Positions 11,801 through 24,480 are shown, counted from the first letter of the stretch. The stretch: DNA of 64,000 bases from Chloromonas sp. AAM2 (GCA_004335635.1 QAXH01005380.1:16229-80228), one strand, 5' to 3'. Translations and numbers: made by a program. Notes: generated from the letters alone by a model not told the origin.

Positions 11801-14800
11801 GTGCGCCTCGTAGGCCTTGGCAAGTCCCTTACCACAGTGGCCTTTCTGCACACCTTTTTCACGTACGAGGAGGGGAGGGCGTTGCTGGTCACGCCACCAA
11901 ACGTGAGTGCATTGTCAGCCAACTGCACTGTGCCAACTGCTTTTTGCTCATCCTGTTCTGCTGTCCCTTTCTCTTCACATGTTTCTGTCCAGCTGCCTGG
12001 CAGGTGTTTGCATGCATGCTCCTGTGCATTTGCATCCCGAAACTAAGCAGCCACTGCTCAGGTCAGGGTGGTACACCTCTATCCCGTGTACAGTGACGAG
12101 TAATGCTGGAGGTGGATACACACTGTGCCAAATGCCTTGCTGTTCAGGTGCTGTGCAACTTCTCCGATGAGTTTCTCAAATGGCTACCTTCTGCTCAGAG
12201 CGACTCGGTGCAGCGCAGCCGCTTGCAAGCCAGCAAGGTCTTCAGAATCACAAAGATGGAAGAGGTGGGGCGCCTGATGTATTTTGTCATCACCCATTGC
12301 ACTTCGCTCTCACTGTGGCGTTGGTATTTAAGAGAAGACATTCACGCTTGGCAGCATTGGCATCTAAAAGAAGCGAAGCACATCAGGTTTCATTTTTTTT
12401 CCAGGACTTACTTGACAGTCACTATATCCCTGTCACTTTACCTTTGATGTGTTCTGGCTTTGGATGTTCCTATCAGGCTGCTGCTGCTGCTGACCGCTCA
12501 TCTTCAGGTTTTGCTGCTTTACAGGCCGTAAGAACTGGTTCATAAGAGTAATCCAGACAGGTTAATAAGAGTTACTGTCGCTGCTGATTGCTCACCGTTC
12601 AGGTCGAGTCCAAGGTTCGGCAGTGGCACAACCAGCAGGGCAGCGTGCTCATTGTATCCAGCTGGATGTTCCAAAAGTACGTGCTGGACCTCGGGGGTGC
12701 TGAGCCAGCCGAGGCCAGTCCTGAGGGCGTGGCTGTGGACCAGGGAACGGCCCAGACGCCAGGGGCAGGTGTGCAGTCGACGCCCGTACCCTCGCCAACA
12801 CGTGCACTAGCGCAGGCGGTTAAACGCACTCCTGCGACCACTGCTGGTGGTGGTTCTAAGTCTGGCAAGCAGCCACGTGTGCTAGACCCTGAGGTAAGTA
12901 AATACATAAAATAATAGTAACAGCATATCAAGTATAGGTGACAACTGCTGCCTTTCATGTCTCTTTCACCTTTGTGCGTATGCACTTGAGCTCACATACG
13001 TCTGCATTCTGTCAGAGTCTTTTGTTGCGTTTGTGTCAATGCACGATTTGGGCGGAGTCAAAGAGTGATGCAGGAGCCTGGCAGTCAGTGATAGCGCAAA
13101 CGCCTCTCACCAACGTGATTACGTCTCTGGTATCTGTGCTGATGTTACTGATCACTGTTGCAGTAGCGCGTGCTACGCTACGAAAGAGTTCTGGTTCAGC
13201 CGCACTCATGACGATGATGTCAGTGAGACTGGTCCACTGCCCATTCGCCTTCAGGTTCAGCGCATGCTAGTTGAGGGCGCCTCCGTTGTGATCGTTGACG
13301 AGGCGCATGAGCTTAAGAACAAGGTCGGCAAGTACCTGGAGGCCATGGAGCGGGTCAAAACACCAAGGAGGGTGGCGCTGACAGGCTACCCGCTGCAGGT
13401 AGGGCGCTCACAGGCCACCCGCTGCAGGTTAGGGTCAAATAAAGAGTCGAGTTGTCTCCGCAGAGCACCTGTGTTCTGTTTTCACTGGTTACAATAGGCT
13501 TGGCCCTACCATGTGTTGCTTCATACCTTACATTGCATCGCTTCAAGATGGAACCCAATCAAGCCCTCAGGCCCTCTGTAGCAAGCTTGGTGGCTGAATT
13601 CGAACGCCCTGCCACATAGCATGCACATGGGTGGCGCCAGTGTCTGACCCTGCCACATAGCATGCACATGGGTGGCGCCAGTGTCTGACCCTGCCACATA
13701 GCATGCACATGGGTGGNNNNNNNNNNNNNNNNNNNNNNNNNNNNNNNNNNNNNNNNNNNNNNNNNNNNNNNNNNNNNNNNNNNNNNNNNNNNNNNNNNNN
13801 NNNNNNNNNNNNNNNNNNNNNNNNNNNNNNNNNNNNNNNNNNNNNNNNNNNNNNNNNNNNNNNNNNNNNNNNNNNNNNNNNNNNNNNNNNNNNNNNNNNN
13901 NNNNNNNNNNNNNNNNNNNNNNNNNNNNNNNNNNNNNNNCCACATAGCATGCACATGGGTGGCGCCAGTGTCTGACCCTGCCACATAGCATGCACATGGG
14001 TGGCGCCAGTGTCTGACCCTGCCACATAGCATGCACATGGGTGGCGCCAGTGTCTGACCCTGCCACATAACATGCACATGGGTGGCGCCAGTGTCTGACC
14101 TGAACCTGAATGGGAGGTCATCTCGGCAACCACCAAGTCGAATTTGAATTGGACAGATGCGAGGTCAAGTCGAACTGACACATGTGAAAGCAATGCTGGG
14201 TTTCAAGTGAACGATAAGATGCCGTCAGGAAGCGATCATTTAGTGGATAAACTCAAACTACCTCAAGTAGCTCCTTACCTTCTGTTCATGGTTGCAGAAC
14301 AATCTGACTGAGTACCTAACTATGATCAACTGGATTCGACCTCAGAACGACAAATTGGACGTTCAGTGGTACAATGAGAAGCTGGAAAAGCCCATCAATA
14401 ACGGTGTGTGCTACTGACTAATCACTGCCCAACCACAACATGCAACAGCTGTGTGGCCAGTGCGTGAGTGCTACAGGTCAAGGGCAGCTGGACATGCTGT
14501 ACACGAACATGGGCCGTGAGCAGTCGTGCATGAAGACCTGCCAGAACCGGGGATCTCACTCAGGCCCATTTTCTTTTGCCATTTTCTTTTGCCATTTTCT
14601 GTTGCCATTTTCTTTTGCCATATATGTATGGCCATATGTATGGTGACGATGCATTTGGATGATTCGTTCACCACCACAACTCGCTGTTCAACTCGCTGTT
14701 TTCAAGTCTGAAATGACGCTTTGGCTAACTCGTGAATGCCATGTAATGATGGCAATGTGGCATGAGCTTATGGTGCTGTGTGCAGGGCGCAAGACTGACG

Positions 14801-17800
14801 CCACCCGCCACATGAAGGCCAAGATGAAGCAGGCCCTGGCAATGCTTCACAAGATCACTGATGGGTTCATTCAGGTACGACGGCACTGCTCTCGCCTCAG
14901 CGTCCATGGTATGCTCAGATGCTGCTTCCATGCTGTTTTCCATGCCCATGTTCTTGTCTTAATGACAAGCCATGTTGTTGACTTCATCTTGCATCAGCCT
15001 CGGCATGTCAGGCACGTTACTGCTGCTGGTTTTGATGCTGCCGCAGGCTCGTACGGATGAAATCCTCCAGCAGGAGCTGGCAGCTGCAGGGGCAACCAAG
15101 ACAGAGCACGTCATCCAGCTGAGCCTCACTCCACAGCAGGGAAGGCTGTACAACGCTTACACCAGGGTGAGCTGTCGTCGCACATGCTTCAGACAGCTAC
15201 AAAAGCGACTACTCCTTGACTTCAACATCTACACTGCAAGGCCATGTGATGGCGTGTTCAAGCAGCAGCAAAGCAACACAGTCCAAACACGGAGTTGCTG
15301 ACATCAACCGCAGAGCCAAAGATGAGTGGCACAACTATGCTCTTCTGGCATCCACATATATAGCCATGCGGATGGCGATGTGTCTTGTGCGTGTACAGAT
15401 TCTTGAGGAGCAAAAGTGCAAGAAGTCGCTACTGCGAGACATCGAGGTATTCTTCAAGGTACGCCTACATGCAAGCATCACTCCGCAAACCCAACCGTAA
15501 AACCCAACCGGATGGTGCGATGCCGCTCAAAGTTACAGGAACTTTGTGGAGGCTTTGTGGAGGCTTTGTGGAGGCTTTGTGGAGGCTTTGTGGAGACTGG
15601 CCCTTTGTGGAGAAGGGCCAGTCGGGCTTTCACTGGGATTAAGTTTTAGGGATTACAATGTCACAATGAGTTCCTTAGCCGGGTCTGTGCGATTGCGTAC
15701 CAGGATAGCTGTTCACATGGCCTGCTACAAGCACGCATCCATGGTCGACTCTGCATTACAATTGCGTATGCTTTTTTCATGCCTGTTGGTGGCTGCTTTC
15801 ACTGGCAGATTATGCAAAGTTGTGCCGTTCTGCTGCACATCAAACACTGAGTGTTAAAAGCCAAGCGTCTGGCCACACTCAGATAGTTGTGTCGTTGAAG
15901 GTAAAGAAAGATACACGACGTCATCTTATAAACCGCAGGAAGATGATCACGACCAGGTGTTCAATGAATTTCTGAGCAAGATGTGTACAAATGCGTACCA
16001 TTTTCTCAGATCTGCAACACCCCCGGTGCTCTCAAGGACTTGTTCAGCGATGCAAAAGTGGGCACTGTGATCAATGGGGAGGTGGAGGACGCACAGCTCA
16101 TCATCGTGCCCAGTCAGGGGGACCCGGGGACAGCCCAGCGGGGAGTGGGGAGTGCGTCTGTCAACCCGCCAGCCTCGAGCGTCAAGGGCAAGAAGAAAAC
16201 CAAGGAGGTGTGTGCGTAAGAGTAACGGGGAATCTGGTTGATGTGAATTGACAGTAATCCAGTATGATTTGGAATGGTTGTACAACTGACTGCTGGTTGT
16301 ACAACTGACTGCTGGTTGTACAAGAGCGATGTATCGAATACATACATACATTATATGTCTGTGTGTGTATTTACACCAGGGAAGCCGTCAGAGGACACGT
16401 AACGGGGTGGAGTTCATGCGCCACTGTAATTTGCAAATCATGTCATGAGAAAGCTGGCTGCACATCGTGCACGGTAAAGAAATCTGGTTGGATGACTGTG
16501 TTGCACTCCTTTCTGTCCTGCCCAGGATGCCGCCAAGTTCAAGCTGCCTGAGTCAGTGATCCAGGCGCTAGTAGCAGAACTGGATGTCCTGTCCAGTGGG
16601 GAGGGCCCATGGACACAGGTGTGCCAAACATGTGCATGGTTGTAGACAACATACTGGCGCCACAGCGGACCGTGGCTCCGTGCCTGGGCGGTGCCCATCC
16701 CGTTTCATGTCCTCTAACGGCTGCCGTGGTGTCAATACATACACACAGGACGTTGGCAGCGCACAGCAGGCCAAGCAAGAACAGAGCCACTGATCGCCGA
16801 GCAACAACCATCTGACATTCAATCTTGATGCACTGATGTGGAAGTATGTGGAAATATATGTGGGTACCCACTACCTTGTCGCTACTGATAGGGCTCAGGC
16901 TGGTGCTGAAGTGTGACAGAGGTGCCGAGCAGTGATTGCCTGTTGCTTTCTGCAGGAGCCCAAGATGGAGTTTGTGTTGAAGTTACTGCACGAGTGCAAG
17001 GCATCCAAGGAGAAGCTGGTGAGTCAAATGCAGTATTGCAAGCCATGGCGTTCACGTATCAAGCAGCTCATGGCTGAAGGTGTGCTATTTGTTTTCCCTC
17101 CCTCCCTCCCTTGACCCCGCTGAGCAGTCCTCCCCGGACTGAAGGCCATGTAAGCAACAACAACATGGCTTAAGTATGATTCAACAAACAAGAAGTCATG
17201 GCGATACTGCCTTCAATGAATGCACCATTTCATCGTGTCACGTCTCGACATGGATTGGACTGAAAGCAAAGCCATGACAGAAAATCACTTCAACTTGCTA
17301 CGAGGGTCAAAGCAGTACAATGTGCAGTGGTGCATTGTGTATTTGTATGTGTGCAGGCCATAATTGCACAGCCTGCCATGGTGCAATATATGTCTGTGCA
17401 GGTCATCTTCACACAGTCCGCTGTGGTGCTCAGTCAGTTGCATCGCATGCTGAGGGAGCACTTTGATGAGCAGGGCGGCATTGCAGAGGGCTCCGGCTGG
17501 TGGCAGATCAGTGGCAAAACTTCTGCGGTGCAGAGGAGCATGAACATCAAGAGCTTCCAGGCTCATCAGGGCTTTGGGGTGAGTGCTAGAGTTCCAATGA
17601 ACATACAGGCTTTGGTGTGAGTACCTGTTTTAGAACGTTCCAGATCTCCCAATGCTCGTGAGCACTTGGGCTTTCTTTTACTTTCTTTTTGGACGACCCA
17701 CGTTTGCTCATGATCATGCTCGATGTACACATCTGCAAGCCCATGTATTGTGTCTTGGACCCAGTACACGTGGTACAAGCTGTACAAGCTGTACAAGCTG

Positions 17801-20800
17801 TCACTTTTGCTGTCCCTTCAGGTGTTCCTCCTGACCACCAAGGCGGGTGCACTGGGCATCAACCTCACCACGGCACAGCGACTGGTCATACTGGATGTGA
17901 GTGGGGCTGTGGGGAAGAGGGGTTGTGGATGGATTGCAGGATGGGATGCAAGAGGCGGCAGAACCCTAGGCACAGCAGCAATAGCCCCAGTCACAACTGC
18001 TGTGCCACGTACATGAGGAATCAACAGGAAGTGTCAACTGTAGGTTGTCCTGCTGAAGACTCATTCGGGATGATGTTGCTTGCCGCTTGTACGTGTGGCT
18101 GTACACCAGTGTAAGCCTGAGTGCAGAACCAGGAGTACAACCAGGCTGCCCACAGGGGCTAGTTAACAGCCATCCAACACGCAAACCCTGTCATTTCTGG
18201 GTTGACAGCAACTGAAGATGGCAAACAGACAGGCTGACTGCAGGAACACAGAGGTTTGGACGCAGTGAAGACGGTAAAGGTCAATTTGTTAGGAGCAACC
18301 ACCAAGAGCCCCAGGTCATTGGAGAGCCAGACGCGTACAGGTTTTCTCTGTCATGCAGATGATGTGGAACCCCGTGTACAGTGCCCAGGCCATGGCGCGT
18401 GTGCACCGCATGGGCCAGACCAAGCCCACCTTCATATACAGGCTCATGTACAAGAACACAATGGTGGGGCAAAGCTAGGCCACGCACTAGCAGCAGCACC
18501 AGTCTGAAGGCTGTCAACAGTTCCACTGCATGTCTGTAAGGATAATTACCTTCAATGTCTGGATCGGCAGCCATGTCTGCACTTGCTGTCCATAGTGTCA
18601 TGGTGATTGCTGAGGGATGGTGTCCCAAACGTACCAGCGCCGGTGGGATAAGCAGCTTTGATGTTCAAATCAGCAGCCATGCCTGTGTTGGATGAAGGTC
18701 AGAATTGCATGCTGGTAGATGAGAGGTGGTGCCTCGCACACCAGGCATGCGCATTCAGCTGGTGACGTGGACTAGGTGCATCGTGTCTTATGACGTGTGG
18801 TTGTTCTTGCAGTACAAGCTATGATTCTCAACAGATGCGTTGATCGGGCGCAAGCCTGAGATGTCTTGTGTTTTTGCGTTGTTTGGTCATGGTGGAAGAA
18901 CTGAAAGGCGTGCTTGACTTGCCTCGCACATATGTTTTTTTGTGTACCTGTTCTTCAGGAGGAACAGATTTACAAGGTCAACCTGGACAAGGAGGAGCTT
19001 GTGCGCAAGGTGAGAAAGCTCTTGGTTTGCAGGTTAACAAATCAGGCGACCAACAACAGCAGACATCAGGAGACAACGTGCCTGTGCTTTCCATCGCTCG
19101 GATCAATCTTCCGTCATTTGAACAGCCTCATGACTATCTGGCGGTCACTGTCAATTCCGTGATTTGTGTGCAGCTCAAAACCAGCTTAATTGTGTCCTTA
19201 ACACAGGTGGTGGACAAAAATTTTAAGGTCCAGAAATCTCTCGAGGCGGAGCGACAGTACTACGAATGGCAGCCTTGCAGCGCACAGCGGCAAGAGCATG
19301 TCGAGCAGAAACTGCTGGCGAAAGATCCCTCCATGTGCCGGCAAGACGCTGTGCTGCGCCGCGTGCTCTTTGGAGTCACGGGCCGTCCGACTGACGCAAC
19401 CGCTGGCACGTCGCAAACGGGCTTGTGGCGTTTTGTGGCGGGCTACCATATCCATGATAGCATGCTTCCTGAAGACCCTTTGCAGGTTTGTGAGGCCTGA
19501 AAGGTCACTTCGAACCGTCGACAGGAGAGACGCAAGTCAGTGCACCCAGCCCGTATTCACACGGCACCGGATCTTTGCATGACTTTTGTTGTCCCCTAGA
19601 TACGCTGCATTGTGGCCAGGATCAACGTGTTACCTTCTGCGCGCCTGCAACAAGCGATTTATATTTTTCCGCGCTGTTTTCGCACTACTTCTGAGGTTCA
19701 CTAATGACATTGGAAGAGTTTGACAAAGTCACATTGCCGACTGCCGATACACAACCTCGCAGGCCATGACGGAGCGGCAGAAAAACCAACTCATCATGCG
19801 ATTCTTTAACAAGGAGCAGCCAGACGGATCCTCGGGGCACCGCGTGCTCAAACGATTGAGAAGGGTGAGTAAGGATTGCTGTGGCCTTTCCATCACGTTT
19901 TGTACGACTTTGTCATGTACTCACGTTGCCATCTATTCACTGACGGATGATGAATAAAAATGAGTGGCAAATGCAATCTAACGGCGATAATGCCCTGTGT
20001 GTCGCCCTGCAGTTGGTCACCGAGAATCAGGACACTGTGCCTGCTGACAGCCATGAGGAGCTAAACGACCTCCTGGCCGATCTCGATGCACCCGATCAGC
20101 CCGCACAGCCCCAGGCCAAGGGTCGAAACCGCCATAACCGACCCCCTCCAGGAGCCACACCAGCACATGTACCGGGTTCAACCCCTGCTACTCCAATGCA
20201 TGCAACAGGCTCCGTTCCAACCACACCAGCACACGTAGCCGGTTCCGTTCCTGCCACGCCAGCACAGCCTACAAGACGCACTGGAGAGGCAACTGCGAGA
20301 CAAGCAGCAGAGCCGTCACGCACGCACACACCGGCAACGCCCATGCAGTGGCAGGCAGGGGGCGCTGCAACAGCAGGTGATGCAAGGCAGGCACCAGACC
20401 CACCAGCAGCGCCTGCGGAGATCAGGTTCGCACCAAGAGATCATTCCATGGGGCGATCCCCTTCAGCCACGCCGGCATTCCCTGCCGGGCCCTCTGCCAC
20501 ACATCCCAGGCCCGCTGGTGCCCACAACGGTGCAACTGCAGCTCACGACTCGCCTGCACGAGCAGCTGCAACCGATGCAAGAGCACCAGCTTCGCCGGCA
20601 CAACCTGCAGCTGCAGCAACACCAGTCGCCTCGCCTGTTCCGAGGCGCCTCAGTATGATTGAGCAGCTGCTAGCCCGCAGCGCATCCAAGGCACCTGTCC
20701 TGTCACCGACCCAGCCCACCGCTGCATCACACCCTGCTGTCACCACTGATGTTTCTGATCCTGGGCATGCTGCCGCTGCAAGCGGGCATACCGCCGCTGT

Positions 20801-22058
20801 TGATGGCAAGGGTGAAGGTTCTGCTATGCCCGCTGCCCCTTCAGGTGCCATGCCCTCCGCTCCTGCACCACCATCCAACATACACCAGGTGCCTAAACCT
20901 GTAAACAATGCAAACACGGTTGTCCCGCCTTCTGACGGTGATGCCAATGGTGCAGCAGCTGTGCCTGCCCAACGGCAGCCAAATTTTTCTGATACTACAG
21001 CAGCAGCGCGACAACCAATGCCACCAGCTAATGGGCCACCACTGAGCCCCACGCCGACAGCGACAACGGCTGCTGTTGAGCCTGGTCCCGAACCTGTAGC
21101 TCACGCTACGGGAATTGCGGGTAGCAAGCGCAGCCGCAGCCACAATCCCTTACCAGATTCATTCTCAGCAGCCGGTACTTACGGAGCTGCTGCTGCAGCA
21201 TCAAACACCAACATTCACAGAGTTGACGACCAGGCCGGTACAATCCTCAAGCAGAGTGCCAACATCCCCACGCTGCCACCAGAGGATGGTCACACGGTTG
21301 GGCAGGGGCCCGGTTCACACAGTAAGCGGCCCCGAAGCCAGCCCTCCTCGCCTGCTCTGCCCGTGGCGCCGGGGTCAGTTGCTGACTCGGGCGCAGCGAC
21401 TCAGCTGCCCTCCGAGCAAGAGCCCGCAGCTGCACACGGTCAAGCAGGTGCACAGTTGCACACAACAGATCACCAACCCTTGCCACCCCGACAAGCAGCT
21501 GCACATTTGCATACAACAGATCACCAACCCTTAGTAGCACCCCGTCAAGCAGGTGTACCCCCACTGGCGCAGCAACTCTACGACCACGGTTCAGCTGCAC
21601 CGGTGTTGGCGGGAGCAGCACAACAGCAAGCAGCCCCAGTGAACGCCCCACGAACAGACCACACGACCCAGCCAGGCATCAACATAGCACATCCAGCTGC
21701 GGCTTCAGGCAGTGAAGGGCATCAACAGCCTGACAAGGCACGGCAGACGAGGCCTCACTCGCCGAACGGTAGATGCATACAGTGCCCTGCCGTTTCCAAC
21801 GCAGTGACACCTCCATGTAAAGGTGCTCCGATCAGCAGCCCCACGATTCCAGATACCAACTCACCTCTCTCTCCACACCAGTCAATAAGCGATGGAGGCG
21901 CCGCGTCTGAGATGAATGTTAAGCCACGCGCGGGAACCAGGCGGCCCATCAAGGCGGGAAGCCCGGCCCAGTTGGCCAGGGGCCAGGGCAGCAGTGCAGC
22001 CGGGGCGACGCCTGCCAAAGAACCTATACTGGTAGATCTAACCATGGATAGCGATTGA
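2801..22058 (+). CDS. ATRX: ATRX/ARIP4-like SNF2 chromatin-remodelling ATPase
   Basis: Nuclear SNF2-family DNA translocase; family members remodel or load nucleosomes using ATP. Approximate exons: 2801-2975, 3062-3439, 3907-3973, 4165-4224, 4361-4842, 5200-5310, 5532-5868, then about 30 more, the last 20013-22058. Helicase motifs run in order across exons: LKGHQIEGLQFLW (11.0/11.4 kb), motif I HTMGLGKS formed exactly across the 11489/11813 junction, motif II VIVDEAHELKN (13.28 kb), motif III TGYPLQNNLTEYL across the gapped intron, motif V KAGALGINL (17.84 kb), and motif VI WNPVYSAQAMARVHRMGQTKP (18.36 kb). The following EEQIYKVNL...VVDKNF block is typical of the ATRX/ARIP4 branch. The N-terminal half has acidic tracts, a polyQ exon (about 7140-7310) and a SUMO-interaction-like VITLSDDE (10.37 kb). 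The protein ends ILVDLTMDSD, also SIM-like. I see no ADD zinc finger. The N-terminal exons (2.8-10 kb) could be a separate gene, but no stop or poly(A) signal separates them. Confidence 0.82.
7136..7310 (+). repeat. CAG-rich polyglutamine tract inside the ATRX-like gene
   Basis: Imperfect CAG/CAA repeats encode a Gln-rich segment with interspersed Glu and Arg, probably coiled-coil or disordered. The divergent paralogue also has a polyQ tract, but in a different exon, so the expansions arose independently. Confidence 0.75.
13612..14100. repeat. 41-bp minisatellite interrupted by an assembly gap
   Basis: Near-identical 41-bp units beginning CCACATAGCATGCACATGGG fill the intron between the helicase motif III half-exons (13399-14296) of the ATRX-like gene. 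About 2.5 units precede and 4 follow the run of N. The gap most likely results from collapse of this array, so its true length is unknown. Confidence 0.93.
13717..13939. other. Assembly gap (223 N)
   Basis: A run of N inside the 41-bp minisatellite. No exon needs to be hidden here: the exons on either side join as TGYPLQ / NNLTEYL, the continuous motif III of SNF2 proteins. Confidence 0.99.
15541..15625. repeat. 11-bp tandem repeat followed by a perfect hairpin
   Basis: Five copies of CTTTGTGGAGG are followed at 15594-15624 by GACTGGCCCTT, a short loop and its exact reverse complement AAGGGCCAGTC. The site lies in an intron of the ATRX-like gene. Confidence 0.85.
16366..16406 (+). repeat. 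Dispersed intronic repeat family A, copy
   Basis: A 41-bp core containing CCAGGGAAGCCGTCAGAGGA is identical to 39929-39969. It lies in an intron of the ATRX-like gene. An inverted, diverged copy sits in the next intron (16681-16748). Confidence 0.85.
16681..16748 (-). repeat. Dispersed intronic repeat family A, inverted copy
   Basis: The reverse complement contains GCAGCCGTTAGAGGACATG followed by ACGGGATGGGC, matching the family A core and its downstream tail at 39929-40000. Intronic. Confidence 0.7.
17113..17165 (+). repeat. Dispersed repeat family B, copy 1 (hairpin-containing)
   Basis: CCCCGCTGAGCAGTCC, a 5-bp stem (AGTCC/GGACT), then GAAGGCCA and an AACAACAA run. The same layout recurs at 44503-44560. 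Intron of the ATRX-like gene. Confidence 0.6.
20013..22058 (+). other. Long disordered Pro/Ala/Thr-rich last exon of the ATRX-like protein
   Basis: A single unspliced exon of about 2 kb encodes some 680 residues rich in Pro, Ala, Ser, Thr, Gln and His, with no recognisable domain. It contains imperfect internal repeats, for example GSxPATPxH-type units near 20.17-20.27 kb and LHTTDHQPL twice near 21.46-21.53 kb. It ends in an acidic hydrophobic SIM-like motif. Its base composition and lack of introns contrast with the rest of the gene. Confidence 0.75.
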
Positions 22059-22388
22059 GTGCCGCATGACACATGGACGACACGTATTGAAGAATGCGCA
22101 ATGGTAGATTTGACGATGGATACCAATCAAGCTGTGCCCCCTGGCTTGTGACTGAAGTATCACGAGCACCAATGTCAAACAACCATCACATACAATCACG
22201 GCCAACACGGCACATTGCCAACACATTGCCAACACCCTTATGCAACCGCAAGACAATTACCATTCTTGGCACCGGCCGGCTGAACACTCGGCGACCTTGA
22301 CAGGCAGGACAATGCAGTACAATGTGAGCTGGAGGTACAACACGCTGCCACGAAAACTTGTCTCACACACCCACACACGGGGAAAAAA

Positions 22389-23304
22389 AAGTTTGCCAGT
22401 TCTGGGACAATTCGTGTGAGACAGACAGTGACGTCGTGTCATGTGACACTGAGATGTTGCGCCCTGGTTGGAGTGGTAGACCTGGCCCAGCGTTGTCTGG
22501 CACTGAGACGAGACATGGTGTATGTGCGTGTGTTGGTACACGATTTGGTGCACTGCCAGTACTGGGACAGTGTCAATGCTAGGACGGATTTGGTGTGTTC
22601 AATGAGTTGTATACTAGGACAGAAGTGGTGGCCAGAGTGTAGTGACACACTTGACACATGGTTACAACACACCCTGACGGGTCACTTACTTATGGCGGGT
22701 CACTCACTTACACAATAAGTGATGAGCAATAAGTGATGAGCAATAAGTGATGAGCAGTAAGGGAATTTAATAATCAATTAAAGCCAAGCCTTGAAAACTG
22801 GTCCACAATTCTCAGGTCACAACCAACTCAGTTCTCGGGTCAAGCTCATGAGGAGTTGACGTCATCAGACAGACTGGGGACCAGTAGGGTTTATGTCATC
22901 AACAGTGTTCACTGCTCATCCCTCAGCCTTCGTCTCAGATCCTGTACATAGCCTGCACAAGCAACCTCAGCTTCCTTGATAGTGCTGTATGGGCCAGCTG
23001 GGGCCACCTTTGAGCTCCTGAGGTCCACTGTAGTTGAATGCCTTGTCGTGCTCCTGATGGCGCCCTCCTTTGCCTTCAGGCTGCTGCTTGAAAGCCTCAA
23101 GCTGCCCAAGGCTGACCCACACCTGCATAGCACACGACTCCAAGTGGTGTTGTTGGGATGGAAGGCAAAGACATGTCTGTGACGCACCTGTGGACACCTG
23201 TGTGCAAACTCCACAGTGTACCCAATAACACTTTAAAACTACAACTAATCACCAACACATGTTCCAGTGGCATCGACAGGAATTGTCCCAGAACTGGCAA
23301 ACTT
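22389..23304. mobile_element. Possible TIR-flanked non-autonomous element
   Basis: An exact 25-bp inverted repeat bounds about 0.9 kb: AAGTTTGCCAGTTCTGGGAC plus ATTC and one more base at 22389-22413, and its reverse complement at 23280-23304. A degenerate internal copy of the motif (GCCAGTACTGGGACAGTGTC) lies near 22555. The interior has a minus-strand open stretch (23214-22909) ending in RRLRDEQ-stop, possibly a captured gene end. No transposase or target-site duplication was identified. Confidence 0.4.
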
Positions 23305-23564
23305 GTTTTTTGTCGACTTGCGTCTCAAAGAGACTTGCATCACTTCGACCAACGGTGGAGGAGTTGATAACGTATTGTAACAGCCCCACCGCCAGACTTT
23401 CTTTGCTGTGGTGATTAACAGCAGGGTACGGCAGACTGATGGCTTACATACATTATCATCCGACACAGCAGCTCCCATAGAAGTCCCTCCATTGGGACTT
23501 GAATTCCCATTCCTTGTGCAGACTATGTCAACAGTTGAATCATTGGTGCCTCACCTGAATTCTC

Positions 23565-23833
23565 ATTGGGGTTGCCACATGTTCCGTTTTCAAACGTTTC
23601 TCCCATGGCTGTCCATGTTTAGTGGCACCGACATCCAGCTTGTGTGGGCCCTGCTATGACTCCTGTGGCGTTGTTGCCGCCAGAGGAGGGGCCCGGAGGG
23701 GCGGGTGCAGGTGGGGTCGTGGAGCAGTAGTCCCATCCGTCATGGAAGGCGGTGTTGGGGCCCGCAGGCGGTGAGGTGCATGTGCCGGGCAGGACGAAGC
23801 ACCAGGGGCCACGTGTGTCGGGGTTCTGCAGAC
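23565..23833 (-). pseudogene. Broken copy of a kringle-like module
   Basis: This segment is nearly identical to 30471-30737 in the modular gene downstream, including the intron acceptor and the GPWCFVLPGTC and DGWDYC motifs. Two differences break it: a 6-nt deletion that turns NPDNDTRG into NPDTRG, and an in-frame TAA that replaces the Ser codon after the second cysteine of the next half-module. It is isolated from any other module, so I read it as a duplicated, dead fragment. A short truncated gene cannot be excluded. Confidence 0.65.
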
Positions 23834-24029
23834 AGGAGGAGCAGGCCCAATGCAAGCAGCCTGAGATGACATGCAATGGCTGCTGATCTGGCTTGTTGTT
23901 GCTGGCTTGGTCTACCTTGGACACTTTTGCGCTTCTGGCTCCTTTGGTTGTGCTGGCCTGTGTTGCGTCTGATTTATCATAAAAGTTGCTACCGTTCGTC
24001 GTTTTCATGCATTCTTCAACTGATTGAGC

Positions 24030-24480
24030 GCTTGCGGAACTTTCGCAATTTTCAAGGCAATTTCGCAGCAAACTCAATTTTAGTCGGATCCCAGCCAACG
24101 CAACTGCCAAGCCTTAGTCGGATTGAAAGTCGGATTTAGCGTCTGCTACGCCACCTGAAGTCAGCAAAGTCATTCCCCAGAGATGCAGCTGCTACAAGTG
24201 CTCAATACAGTTTGTCATGCAGTGTCGATGTCAGCCATGGGGCAGTCGTCTAGGTGCCATGCATTGTCCTCAACCCAGTCTGTCAATGCCAGCCATGGGG
24301 CAATCAGATCAGTCCCATGCATTCTCCTCAATAAAGTTAGAACAGCCCTGGCACTCATGCCCTCCTAGTGGGAAGGCAGGTGCTGCGCGGACTCGCACAC
24401 AGGACACCAGAAGCGCCCGCTTTGCCCTTGGCCTGGGATGGAGGCAGGGGCGCTGCAGCTGGCGGGGGCGCTGCAGCTGT
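24030..24480. repeat. TIR-element family D, interior copy 1
   Basis: Shares several blocks in the same order with 52020-52380: ATTTCGCAGCAAACTCA, GCAAAGTCATTCCC, ATGCATTGTCCTCAA, and AGAAGCGCCCGCTTTGCCCT. On the minus strand the last block lies in an open stretch that looks like a protein C-terminus. The terminal inverted repeats of this copy were not found. Confidence 0.65.
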
